From: Plazaster borealis | Lineage: Eukaryota; Echinodermata; Asteroidea; Forcipulatida; Labidiasteridae | Length of the DNA: 64,000 nucleotides | Assembly (NCBI GenBank): GCA_021014325.1 | Contig: CM037462.1 | Coordinates: 18,868,135 to 18,932,134, forward strand | Direction: 5' to 3' | In this document: positions 28,201 through 33,163 of the stretch, piece by piece | Numbering within the stretch: position 1 is the first letter of the stretch | Layout: every line of letters begins with the position of its first letter | Notes under the pieces: model-generated | Told to the model about the DNA's origin: nothing | What the model saw: the letters and a program-made list of their open reading frames with translations, nothing else | Databases searched by the model: none | Translations under genes and position numbers: made by a program

Positions 28201-31200
28201 AGAGAGTTGCATTTTAAAAAAACTAACACTCTTGATGTTGACTCTACTGTTGATCTTAAGTTTGACAGTAATAATAATCTTAGTTATACCTCGATTAAAG
28301 TTGTTCGAGGAATGTACACCTTTGAAGATATACAACAGTTTTCAAAGCAAATATACCCCAAATAGGACTCCAAATGAACAAAACAACAGGGTTTGTCAGT
28401 GTCAATGTCAGGAGTGTTTCTATGTTTTTAAATTTGATGATACAATGTGTTCACTATTGGGCATTCTCTCTAATCTTTTTGACGGTCATTGGTTCCAAGG
28501 AAGATTAGATGGAATTAGACCCTCAAGGTTCCATACCCCTAACCTGGTTTCTATACACCTCAATCAACTTTATGCGGCTTCTAATATTATTGATGGCGCC
28601 CCTCGTCGCTGCTAACCATAACCCCGTTCAAATCTGAAAGCAGTGTAAACGTTAACCTTGCTTACCCTATGTACAAAAACTTAAAGCAGGACATATATAT
28701 AAACTAAACTTTCTCGTGTTAGATGAATATGGTGAAGATATGCGTGACAATCCTATCTCTATGACTGCAGTACTTGAGATTAAGCCTGTCTAGTAGATGC
28801 GTCTGTGTTGAAGCTATAAGCTTTGTTTAGTATAACTGCATTAACAATCTTTCGTAGACAAAAGATTAGTTATGTTTGTGACACTAACCGATATTCAAAA
28901 TGAAGAAGCGTCGCATCTCCAGACTGTAATCGATAATACAGATGGCAAGCTCTATGCTGCCCTCAGAGGTTTGCATTATGAGGTTAGCCATCGAAATATT
29001 GGGCATTCAGCTGGAATTTTGTGGCGTTCTAACTTGGATGATAAACCTCGAAAGATTATGATCCCTGCTGGATTATATACCTTTGAATACCTACAAAATC
29101 TGTTCACAAAAGAGCTGCCCCAAGTATCGGTCGAGATAGATAAAGCAACAAATCTAGTCATGTTCAGCATTCCAACGGGCGGAGCCTTAAAATACCCTCT
29201 GATATACGCCGCCTGTTGGGTATCAGCGATAAAGGTTGGATTGATGGGAAATACGAGGAGACAGACCCTCTAACTTCGATATTCACAAGTGGGTATACAT
29301 ACACCTCGATCAACTTTCTACAACCTCCAACATCGTTGATGGCGCTCCTTCAACACTACTAGCCATAACCCCAGCCGCACCCAAAGGTGTTATAAACATT
29401 AATCCTATTTGTCCTATGTACAAAAACTTGAAGTTGGGCACATACATCAATTGAACCTTCGCGCGTTAGATAAACATAACCTGTTGCTACAAAACCATAG
29501 CAAACCCATAACTGTTGTGCTTGAAATTCGAGAAAATGCCTAAGATACCAACAGCTCCTACCATCGAAACAACTGAGCGATTGTATCCCGTTCTTCAGCC
29601 CGAGGACAACAACACAGGCTCTAATTATCGCCTGACTGAAATCCGCAACCTCGAACGCAAACTTGAAAAAGAGATAGAAGACAGAAGTAAGCTGTACAAA
29701 ACGTACCGTAGATCTATCAATATCGTTGATGGTATTGACACAGTGTTGATTCTATCATGCCTTGGAATGGGAGCTACTAGTGTAGGATTGCTCTCCACAA
29801 TTATAGCTGCGCCTATTGTCATTGCACTTGAAGCAGCTGCAGGTGTTTGTGGTCTTGCCGGTATTGCCGGCAAGTTCGTCTCTCGGCGGCTCCTTGTAAA
29901 AGCTAAAAAACACGATGAGATTCGTGTTCTCGCTCTATCTAAGCTCAACAGCGTTTCAGATGTGATCTCACAAGCGCTACAAGATGGGCACATCTCCCCT
30001 GAAGAGTTCAAGCTCGTAATAAACGAAATAAATAAATATCGACAAATAAAAGCTGATATTCAGAAAAAAGCCGCAATGTTTACTCAGCTAACACCATCGA
30101 AGTAGCAACAAACGAGCTGATGGCCGAAGCCCGAGCTTCAATAATGAAAGAGCTTGCGGCAACGACACTGAAATAAAGTGCGGTTGCTTTGCCAGTTTTA
30201 AATTCAGCCGTGGTAGCAAACTTAACGAACCTCCACCCAGTTATTCACAAACGTAAACGTCTACAGTTGGGTTCACTCATTGTGTATACCGTGCTACACT
30301 CCATCGTGTTCAACTTTCGTAGACGAAAGTTGAAGCGTTAAGGTTGAAAGTCGCTGGCTGTGGGTCGAGCCCGCCAAGAGAGCGGGGCGAGCCCTATTAA
30401 AACCTAATTTTCGTATACGAAAATTTAGTAGAACCCCATGTGCTCTATTTGTATATATACCCCAACCCAAAAGTGGTCTAGAACCAGCAGCCCACCAAGA
30501 GAGCGGGGCGAGCCCTATCAAAAAAGCTGGGAGCAAACCCCATGTGCTCTATTTGTATATACCCCAAGCAAGGTGGTCCAGAACCCCCATTGTTCCTACT
30601 ACTACATCAAAATACCAAATAACCCACCATGACCAGTAAAATATCTTGCCTGCCTGAAAGGCCCTGGAATGTACAAAGTCACTCTTTTTGTAAACAACGG
30701 TTACATGGTTAACTAGAGATTTAGTGTTTGTTGGAACAAACACTAGGTGTTCGGATTTCATCGGGGTCAGTGTTGTGTCAATGTGTGAACTATTTTATTG
30801 AGTCGATGAAAAGATTGTTGATAGCTTTTGAAATTTCAAAGTGTAAATCAATTACGTGTATACATTTAGTTTACACGGGAAAGAAATAATGTTCCTACTT
30901 AAGACTGCATTGAGCTCTAAGACGTGTATTAATTGATTATCTGTTTCAATTTTCATGTAAATATTCATAAACTGTACTGATAGTTAGTATACAAGACTTT
31001 TCCTGACCATTCAAAAAAGAGCCTCTTAATATGTATTTCTTTTACTTCAGGTTGGACAGGAAGCCAGGTCAAATCATGTCATTATCAATTACACAGAACT
31101 TTCACACATAAAACATTCACACAAAATGCAAAGCTTAAAAATCATAATAGATGTATTTCTCAAGATACGATTACAAAGTGTTTTCAGCAAATTATTAGAG

Positions 31201-33163
31201 TAAATTGTCCTTTTCATACAAAGCATCATTTTTTTGAATTCCCTTTCATCTTGGTTGCATATCTTCAAACGAGCCGCTGAATTACTCACAAGAACAGCCA
31301 TGTCAGCCATTTACTGAAGTTTATTTATTTTTCAATGAATATTGATTCTTTATGGATTAATAAATCCAACTATGCTAATCATGTTCACATTATTAATTTA
31401 CAATTATTAGAAGTTTTCAACAGGGTTTCAAATACAGTGAGTTGGATACCCATGAATTATCGGTGCATGAAACAGTGATTGTTCAAAACATATGCACTGA
31501 TGATGATGTCATTAAAATAAGTCAAGCATAGTATGAGCTATCGGTTGCATTTTTAGACATTGATTTTCATTCATACAGAACGGTGGGTTAAATTTAGAAT
31601 ATTGAAAGAAAACACACTTGTTTTGGATAATTATGAAAGACAAAGGCAAGTCATAAAGACGGCAAGTCTAAGCCTCTCGTGAATTTTGACTAATAACATA
31701 ATGAGTTGAGTACTATTTCTACCTCTATGGTGCACCATACACTCAGCAAGGAAATAAGGATGGAACACAACAACGGGTGTGAAAACTTTATGTTATAGCT
31801 TTATTTCTCACATAATTAAAAGTCATACGAATCACTGAAGCAGGTGGCCATCTCAGTAAAACTTCGTCTTCGATTCCATGGTCACCATGAGCCATCAAAA
31901 GGGCGAATAGGGGAACAACTTGACGCTGAACATGGCACAGGTTGAGCGGAATTTAATTCTGCAGTGTTATTGCGCCATTGATAAGCCAACGTTGAACTGC
32001 GACACGTCAAAACTTGCACGGAAATCATGCAACTACATCCAGCCTTCAGTGAAGGCGCACGTAGGCTTTGTACCTTGTGATCAATGGAGCGGAACTGCCA
32101 GTCGCGTGCTTACGAGAGCTACTAACGAAATATATTACTTACATTTTGAGCCGGAGGTCAAGGTCAAACGGGTTCACTCTTTGTGTAGCGTTTGTTGAGT
32201 TTTAAAATACCTATCCGATGATGCATAGATTGTTGAAATCCATTAAATTGTTATTGAGTTATGATTTTTTGAAATATTAAACTTTGATTTACTGTAATTC
32301 GACACCTGATGACGTAATCATTACGTCACAACAATTTTATGGAGGTTACATCAAGTTTCTAACATGGTGTAAATTTGAAGTTGATCAGATGAACAGAAGT
32401 TAAGAATTTTGCCAGGAAATGATTTTTTGTTAAGAATTGCAGAAAGGCAAACTTTGACCTTCCGGTACGACCGGAAGTAAAGGTCAGGTGAATTTGGCGT
32501 TAACTTTTTAAATGTTGCCCGTGTCTTGATCTATCATATGCCCAAATATGAATACCATAGCTGCAATATTCAGAGACCTACAGGCATTGGCATGAGGGCA
32601 CTTTTTGAACTAAAATGGCTTGTAATTTGACACCCGATGACGTCATCATGACGTCATTGCTCACACACCTTCTGCTCGTTATGTTCTAACGTCACATTAA
32701 GTTTCAAGTTGATCAAAGGTTTGCAAGTATGGTTTTTTTGCGGACAAACGACTATCAGAAGAATAAGCAAAACAAAGAAAAAAAAAAAAAACGAACAAAA
32801 ACAAGGAGTTGTTCGGGCTTAATGCCCGAACACCTAAATACATCGGCCTAGAGAAAGGACCCTATCATTAAGAAATGGAGGTAGAAATGGTTACAGGATA
32901 GAGCAAGGACGTTACACGTCATCAGAAAATGGGAATTCCCCGGTGCTTTCTTGGCGAGATTATCCTATTTTGTTTATGGTTTTGATGCTGTGATAGTGTG
33001 AGATTCTCTTACCGATTTGACTGTCATCCACTCCCGGCATATTCTCGACAAACCATTCAATCTCTGCGGTGGTAAGCTCTTCTCCATCCCGCTTCTTGGC
33101 AATGATATCTGGCATACGAAGCTCGGACTTGTTGCAACTCATTTTGACCTGGCTGGTTTCCAT
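4280..33163 (-). CDS. TYMP: Thymidine phosphorylase, 8 exons, complete
   Basis: This enzyme reversibly phosphorolyses thymidine to thymine and 2-deoxyribose-1-phosphate in pyrimidine salvage. Coding exons on the minus strand, in order, are 33013-33163, 13932-14134, 11769-11997, 11321-11439, 8190-8352, 7409-7648, 6497-6637 and 4280-4419. They sum to 1386 nt (461 codons plus stop), and every junction keeps phase. The human protein is 482 residues. Exon 1 holds the N-terminal helical domain ([19 protein letters not shown]). Exon 2 has the phosphate-binding [10 protein letters not shown]. Exon 3 has the family signature [16 protein letters not shown]. Exons 5-8 give the alpha/beta and C-terminal domains and stop at 4280-4282. 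The first ATG in exon 1 that fits the family is at 33163; the frame is open further upstream, so the start is uncertain. Intron 1 (14135-33012) contains the Polinton. Intron 3 appears to be GC-AG. In exon 3 the usually conserved RDVTATVDS stretch reads RGVTGTVGS. Confidence 0.93.
4494..4842 (+). mobile_element. TTAA element family B (TYMP intron 7)
   Basis: About 345 bp between ttaa sites, with ends aggtattgtacacttttgg and tagtgtacagggcct. It is close to 37747-38095. The inner block gatagcattttaggcagaaa is shared by both. Non-coding. Confidence 0.85.
4880..5390. mobile_element. Long-armed palindromic element, about 500 bp
   Basis: The two halves are inverted copies: gttgtttggcggatttatg and ggggcttttgcaacttttga on one side match the complement on the other, out to caaatggtcagatttatcgg. 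The loop is about 60-80 bp near 5150. The exact ends and target duplication are not clear. Confidence 0.7.
5930..6307 (-). mobile_element. TTAA element family A, full-length copy
   Basis: Same element and orientation as 3629-4001, with only a few differences. Its right end has ctttaa. It lies in TYMP intron 7, between exon 7 and exon 8. Confidence 0.85.
6797..7100. mobile_element. 304 bp palindromic element with ATTCACG sub-repeats
   Basis: Ends tatggtggccctgaagggac and its exact complement. The body is made of short inverted units built from attcacgtaaatatt and tcgcaaatatt. The sequence catttc stands directly outside both ends (6791-6796 and 7101-7106) as a 6 bp target duplication. It lies in TYMP intron 6. 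Confidence 0.82.
8353..10878. other. TYMP intron 4, unrecognised DNA
   Basis: About 2.5 kb with no gene or clear repeat that I can name. Short ORFs (largest about 90 codons at 9651-9923) have no family resemblance and are treated as chance. Confidence 0.55.
10876..11264 (+). mobile_element. TTAA element family C (TYMP intron 4)
   Basis: About 385 bp, with a left end ttaaagggaatgaatacg and a right end accctttaaagg. It is paired with a second copy at 42338-42717 (shared block ggagcggttatgtccacgc). A reversed fragment lies at 33319-33432. Non-coding. Confidence 0.82.
12088..13326. repeat. Degraded family A copies and T-rich DNA (TYMP intron 2)
   Basis: A family A copy starts at 12091 and decays into A/T runs by about 12425; a 90 bp fragment is at 12712-12804. 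12860-13320 is strongly AT-rich with poly-T runs. No gene is seen. Confidence 0.6.
13327..13693 (-). mobile_element. TTAA element family A, AT-enriched copy
   Basis: Inverted-repeat element with the family right end accaaacgtgttcagtgcctt. The inner part has drifted to A/T. It lies in TYMP intron 2. Confidence 0.75.
14577..14973 (+). mobile_element. TTAA element family A with a different central hairpin
   Basis: ttaa followed by aggcactgaacacgtttgg at the left and gtaggctgcctttaa at the right. The central hairpin is gacttctggccagaagtc, unlike the aacttcttgcaagaagtt of other copies, while the flanking arms are conserved. It lies between TYMP exon 2 and the Polinton. Confidence 0.82.
15235..15240. 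repeat. Polinton target-site duplication, left copy (acatca)
   Basis: The sequence acatca abuts the left terminal repeat and recurs at 30604-30609 just beyond the right one. This fits the 6 bp duplication known for Polinton integration. The last a may instead be the first base of the element, which makes the duplication 5 bp. Confidence 0.8.
15241..15508 (+). repeat. Polinton left terminal inverted repeat
   Basis: Pairs with 30335-30603 in inverted orientation. I saw no mismatch over about the first 250 bp; similarity fades after the accttaacgc motif. The repeat is itself built of two imperfect tandem parts: the blocks ggtatatacaaatagag and agggctcgccccgctctctt each occur twice, about 115-130 bp apart. 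It also contains the palindrome aattttcgtatacgaaaatt (15418-15437). An ORF across it is an artefact. Confidence 0.95.
15556..15756 (+). CDS. Small C2H2-type zinc-finger protein at Polinton left end
   Basis: A 66-residue product starting [19 protein letters not shown]. It has one classical C2H2 finger (C-x2-C then H-x3-H-like spacing) followed by a second CMDC...H..H unit ([21 protein letters not shown]). The start lies 48 bp inside the terminal repeat, and the ATG context is duplicated at the right end of the element. Small zinc-finger ORFs at this position are plausible DNA-binding or regulatory factors, but the function is unknown. The frame is open upstream through the terminal repeat; I chose this ATG because the zinc ligands begin immediately after it. 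Confidence 0.7.
   Translation: MECDKCHKFFKRYYNLKRHLENRKTPCLQEPRQYICMDCGGELSCSSSLWRHKKICPAHRRTKIVI
15783..16067 (-). CDS. Conserved Cys-rich (zinc-ribbon-like) Polinton protein
   Basis: A 94-residue product with several CxxC-type pairs (CCGKYC, CKSCG, CRDCG) around a basic KIRKGR segment. The layout suggests two zinc-binding knuckles. From memory of the group, similar Cys-rich small proteins recur in metazoan Polintons, but no function is established. It is convergent with the C2H2 gene, and their 3' ends are separated only by palindromic repeats at 15758-15796. The frame is intact and the first ATG is used. Confidence 0.6.
   Translation of the reverse strand: MKGHNVCAWVKVGEVDLCNRSCCGKYCKYHLVKIRKGRNISIPCKSCGIGVQSEIQLCRDCGRDKIRHRNISQEKAKQQFSLVLSQLLARVQLS
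16309..19852 (+). pseudogene. Polinton protein-primed DNA polymerase B, about nine frameshifts
   Basis: Family B polymerase with an N-terminal extension (16309-17340). The exonuclease motifs begin at YADFGAL, near 17397. An endonuclease VII-like Cys/His insert ([18 protein letters not shown]) follows, then NLRGYDSH and YNRTD. Polymerase motifs are A at [11 protein letters not shown] (near 18552), B at [11 protein letters not shown] (near 19081) and C at YTDTDS (near 19369). The product ends near YGHKDIMPA, with stop 19850-19852. The frame changes near 16926, 17100, 17175, 17252, 17337, 18950, 19548, 19693 and 19776; I saw no other in-frame stops. Exo motif I has Gly where the catalytic Glu (D-x-E) is expected. 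At 18806-18862 a run of palindromic repeats is translated in frame between motif A and the KLVPNL segment. Confidence 0.9.
18806..18862 (+). repeat. Palindromic repeat run translated inside PolB
   Basis: Three palindromes in a row: taatcttttgcaagcaaaag-like, ttctacagaaaag-like and caaaagattag-like. They sit between polymerase motif A and the KLVPNL segment and are read as about 18 extra residues ([20 protein letters not shown]) without breaking the frame. The same motifs fill gaps between genes elsewhere in the element. Confidence 0.8.
19857..19975. repeat. Palindrome cluster between PolB and integrase
   Basis: Contains at least four units: cttttgcctgcaaag, a cttttctgtagaaaag hairpin, and actttcgtagacgaaagt. 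It lies between two convergent 3' ends, where paired transcription terminators would be expected. Confidence 0.8.
19929..20968 (-). pseudogene. Polinton retroviral-type integrase, frameshifted
   Basis: DDE-family integrase that inserts the element. The N-terminal part starts at 20968 ([14 protein letters not shown]). The core has the first Asp in QADLLFLP, the second in QVDPGREF and the Glu in GIVERFNR, so the D, D and E ligands are present. The C-terminal part ([13 protein letters not shown] ... RRATDPVWS) matches the SH3/chromo-like tail common in Polinton integrases. Reading changes frame near 20840 (between the N-terminal region and the core) and near 20270-20300 (between core and tail), and is less clear around 20040-20080. 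It is convergent with PolB, with a palindrome-rich gap at 19857-19975. Confidence 0.88.
20985..21190. repeat. Densest palindrome cluster of the Polinton
   Basis: About eight palindromes of the ctgtag, cctgc and tctac loop types within 205 bp, upstream of the integrase start and at the 3' end of the next gene. Stems are 6-9 bp with loops of 4-6 bases, and the same outer letters (aaact or taatc) recur. Confidence 0.82.
21179..21625 (-). CDS. Conserved Polinton membrane protein with central coiled coil
   Basis: A 148-residue product from the ATG at 21625. It has an N-terminal hydrophobic segment ([14 protein letters not shown]), a long charged helix (residues about 35-80, rich in E, R, K and Q), a [15 protein letters not shown] segment and a C-terminal hydrophobic segment ([16 protein letters not shown]). 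Two spans with a coiled coil between them suggest a virion or membrane structural role, but function is unknown. Residues INFSTEKF are encoded by a palindromic repeat (21330-21352) that is absent from the general pattern I remember for the family. An in-frame upstream ATG would add residues coded wholly by another palindrome, so the internal start is preferred. Confidence 0.65.
   Translation of the reverse strand: MASIVMLVGGAVVNALAFSGSNFLFSMMRDPGADEERKRHDKAVEQLQAAQSEWSRKRAERLDWINEELRRQGHAVHTFRNVDEAIRQYNLINFSTEKFGSDSMAPTLEEPKPKLSDFYLPSPEQRDREIAFVIMGLGVTSFAAYQLS
21727..21962 (-). pseudogene. Small conserved Polinton protein, frameshifted twice
   Basis: Starts at the ATG at 21962 ([19 protein letters not shown]) with a hydrophobic segment. 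The frame changes near 21860 into [30 protein letters not shown], and again near 21745, after which the original frame would stop at 21727-21729. A Pro-Lys-Leu-Asp-Phe block followed by a hydrophobic helix recurs in small Polinton proteins as I remember them. The role is unknown; the likely topology is two short membrane segments. Confidence 0.55.
21987..22475 (-). CDS. Basic tail-anchored Polinton protein
   Basis: A 162-residue product, intact. It has an acidic/Thr-rich N terminus, a Lys/Arg-rich middle ([27 protein letters not shown] in two parts) likely to form a basic helix, then a hydrophobic segment ([18 protein letters not shown]) near the C terminus. The basic region may bind DNA or nucleoprotein, which is speculative. 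Residues around [19 protein letters not shown] are coded by tandem palindromic repeats at 22137-22182, so the palindrome has added to or lengthened the region just before the membrane segment. The ATG follows the expected stop of the upstream gene directly (tagatg). Confidence 0.6.
   Translation of the reverse strand: MTEEMAKPSETTSTEAAQALEMTAAQDLETTSTQLKVKRVTNKDPQKVEAGRKGAAARKAKQEALKEQLRKAKQSLKSEDNLNPSSTEHKSEISSQSETNLLPAKDYLLQAKDCLLLAGAVIAVGAVVYAKFSYTPAKQLPNVSQKSKTNILDKQTNPHYMQ
22137..22182. repeat. Tandem palindromes inside the tail-anchored protein gene
   Basis: Two back-to-back units of the cttttgcctgcaaaag and cttttgcaggcaaaag type, coding part of [17 protein letters not shown] on the minus strand. 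The frame is kept. Confidence 0.78.
22477..22522. repeat. Palindromes at a Polinton gene junction
   Basis: An aaactttcgtgtacgaaagt unit followed by an acttatactcgtataagt unit, at the boundary of two minus-strand genes. The second is a distinct family with an actcgt loop, also seen at 23114, 23858 and 28068. Confidence 0.75.
22480..23071 (-). pseudogene. Conserved Polinton protein of unknown function, frameshifted
   Basis: Starts [15 protein letters not shown] at 23071. Conserved blocks are [19 protein letters not shown] (frame 1) then [20 protein letters not shown] and [17 protein letters not shown] (frame 2), with the break near 22735. A second slip near 22490 carries the frame past its likely stop, which overlaps the next gene's ATG. 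From memory these blocks are a widespread Polinton signature with no assigned function. Two palindromic repeats (22917-22992) are translated in the N-terminal third ([19 protein letters not shown]), and one more at the C terminus (KTFVHESL). Confidence 0.6.
23266..23967 (-). CDS. Polinton genome-packaging ATPase (A32/FtsK-HerA type)
   Basis: A 233-residue product, intact. The Walker A motif is GQTGCGKT and the Walker B is LYIIDDC; a downstream Ser/Gln-rich [10 protein letters not shown] fits sensor motif III. Such ATPases translocate DNA into Polinton and adenovirus-like capsids. The chosen ATG (23967) overlaps the end of the capsid gene by 29 bp. Residues about 10-38 ([15 protein letters not shown] ... 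NLYEDKF) are coded by three different palindromic repeats at 23855-23935, an N-terminal extension just before the ATPase core. Confidence 0.92.
   Translation of the reverse strand: MVDISVRSTKPNLSFAGKRLFSSTKVQSISKNLYEDKFLPHSAIICGQTGCGKTVFILNLLEDHYCGEFSHIVILCPTIRWNKTYHERSWVWTDPEVYIVDPGDQLQKWLRAFYSIFAGEPTLYIIDDCSASKALTKKKDMLSELAFSGRHASQSVWVLTQKYNSVLKDLREQTKWVGLFHCKDRDSFEDCLRENDVVPTREERDALRQQLSKAKHAKLILKTAQPVAYQLLT
23852..23936. repeat. Three palindrome families side by side in the ATPase N terminus
   Basis: Units acttatcctcgtataagt, actttcgttgacgaaa and cttttgcctgcaaaag lie in succession and are translated in frame upstream of the ATPase core. The imperfect bases in the stems suggest older copies. 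Confidence 0.78.
23939..25244 (-). pseudogene. Polinton major capsid protein, double jelly-roll type, N-terminal frameshifts
   Basis: About 430 residues. The C-terminal 391 are in one frame (from 25114); the first about 45 residues from the ATG at 25244 are spread over three frames, with slips near 25190 and 25125. Features seen are [13 protein letters not shown], a beta-rich middle ([26 protein letters not shown]) and the C-terminal [20 protein letters not shown]. Position next to the ATPase, size and beta-rich pattern match the Polinton capsid gene often called PY. If the downstream ATG at 25114 were used, an intact but N-terminally shortened product would be possible. Confidence 0.85.
25322..26618 (+). 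pseudogene. Conserved Polinton coiled-coil/membrane protein, one frameshift
   Basis: Starts at 25322 ([17 protein letters not shown]). The acidic N-terminal part runs to about 25685, where a run of seven T changes the frame. The rest continues from about 25690 to the stop at 26616-26618. It has a long helical region (residues about 190-300, heptad-like), a [17 protein letters not shown] hydrophobic segment, a Pro/Thr linker (TPPTPPTPP), an amphipathic helix [23 protein letters not shown], and two closing hydrophobic segments. I recall this C-terminal pattern in many animal Polintons; the role is unknown. It is the only plus-strand gene in the middle block and is divergent from the capsid gene, 77 bp apart. 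Confidence 0.75.
26619..26692. repeat. Four tandem copies of the GTAGAC palindrome
   Basis: The unit ttttgtagacaaaag is repeated four times with a period of 18 bp between two convergent genes. The perfect identity of the copies suggests recent local expansion. Confidence 0.9.
26689..28034 (-). pseudogene. Conserved 450-residue Polinton protein (PX-like), two frameshifts
   Basis: Starts [18 protein letters not shown] at 28034. Frame changes occur near 27400 and 27130. Notable blocks are [20 protein letters not shown] and [11 protein letters not shown] in the first part, [24 protein letters not shown] and [16 protein letters not shown] in the second, and [22 protein letters not shown] in the third. 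A hydrophobic C-terminal segment follows ([18 protein letters not shown]). Residues RQTFVDESL near the end are coded by a palindromic repeat (26763-26788). This is one of the standard Polinton proteins; a virion role is likely but not shown by the sequence. Confidence 0.7.
28108..28793 (+). pseudogene. Probable Polinton minor capsid (penton) protein, copy 1, broken
   Basis: Starts [20 protein letters not shown]. It matches the beginning of copy 2 at about half the positions. After [13 protein letters not shown] the frame is lost near 28350. Remnants in other frames continue the same order: [17 protein letters not shown] near 28550, a YPMYKNLK block near 28665, and [10 protein letters not shown] before the stop at 28791-28793. 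The pattern (beta-rich N part, then HLNQL...DGAP, then a terminal beta strand) is that of single-jelly-roll minor capsid proteins in Polintons. It has several indels and is more decayed than copy 2. Confidence 0.65.
28872..29543 (+). pseudogene. Probable Polinton minor capsid (penton) protein, copy 2, broken
   Basis: Starts [21 protein letters not shown]. It is open for 133 codons, through [15 protein letters not shown] and [17 protein letters not shown], then loses frame near 29200. Later blocks are [20 protein letters not shown] (about 29310), [15 protein letters not shown] (about 29410) and [11 protein letters not shown] near the stop at 29541-29543. Only a palindrome (28848-28868) and about 60 bp separate it from copy 1. 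Its last codons overlap the start of the next gene. The function is inferred from the jelly-roll pattern and position. Confidence 0.68.
29536..30175 (+). pseudogene. Conserved helical membrane Polinton protein, late frameshift
   Basis: Starts [18 protein letters not shown] at 29536, inside the stop of copy 2 of the minor capsid gene. A coiled-coil-like segment ([23 protein letters not shown]) leads to two hydrophobic helices ([27 protein letters not shown] in two halves, then [18 protein letters not shown]), then a basic helix and [12 protein letters not shown]. The frame stops at 30105. Shifting frame near 30085 continues as a helical tail to a stop at 30173-30175. Similar proteins are common in Polintons; the function is unknown. 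Confidence 0.65.
30335..30603 (-). repeat. Polinton right terminal inverted repeat
   Basis: Inverted copy of 15241-15508, read as identical by eye apart from the innermost bases. Just inside it, at about 30302-30334, is a palindrome of the actttcgtagacgaaagt type followed by the inverse of cacgatggagtgt. That 13-base motif also forms the start of the C2H2 gene at the left end, so the ancestral repeat reached further in. Confidence 0.93.
30610..32138. other. TYMP intron 1, right of the Polinton
   Basis: AT-rich DNA with no recognised gene or element. The short ORFs are not convincing. Confidence 0.5.
32140..32835 (+). repeat. Repeat with duplicated gatgacgtcat modules
   Basis: Two related modules (about 32285-32410 and 32625-32745) share cacctgatgacg / cacccgatgacg, catcatgacgtca-like palindromes and the following agtttc...gttgatca. 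The block ends in a strong hairpin (gttcgggc ttaat gcccgaac) followed by acctaa at about 32830. Family not identified. Confidence 0.5.

Larger units (their letters stand above)
15240..30603. mobile_element. Complete Polinton/Maverick element in TYMP intron 1
   Basis: A 15.36 kb self-synthesising DNA transposon. It is bounded by about 270 bp terminal inverted repeats whose outermost bases read AGTAGTAGG and whose right end reads CCTACTACT. The motif acatca occurs directly outside each end (15235-15240 and 30604-30609), so the target duplication is 5-6 bp, as expected for Polintons; the terminal A is shared at the left side. Order from left: C2H2 protein (+), Cys-rich protein (-), PolB (+), integrase (-), three small or membrane proteins (-), a conserved protein (-), ATPase (-), major capsid protein (-), coiled-coil/membrane protein (+), a conserved 450-residue protein (-), two minor capsid-like copies (+) and a helical membrane protein (+). 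PolB, integrase, ATPase and capsid genes together are diagnostic. No adenain-type protease was found. Most long genes carry frameshifts. Confidence 0.96.

Noticed and set aside
30294..30536. ORF duplicated at both Polinton ends ([12 protein letters not shown]...)
   Set aside because: It lies wholly in the terminal inverted repeat and has no start context or domain.
32806..32840. Helitron 3' end (hairpin followed by ctaa)
   Set aside because: The base after ctaa is not the expected t, and no 5' tc end could be found.
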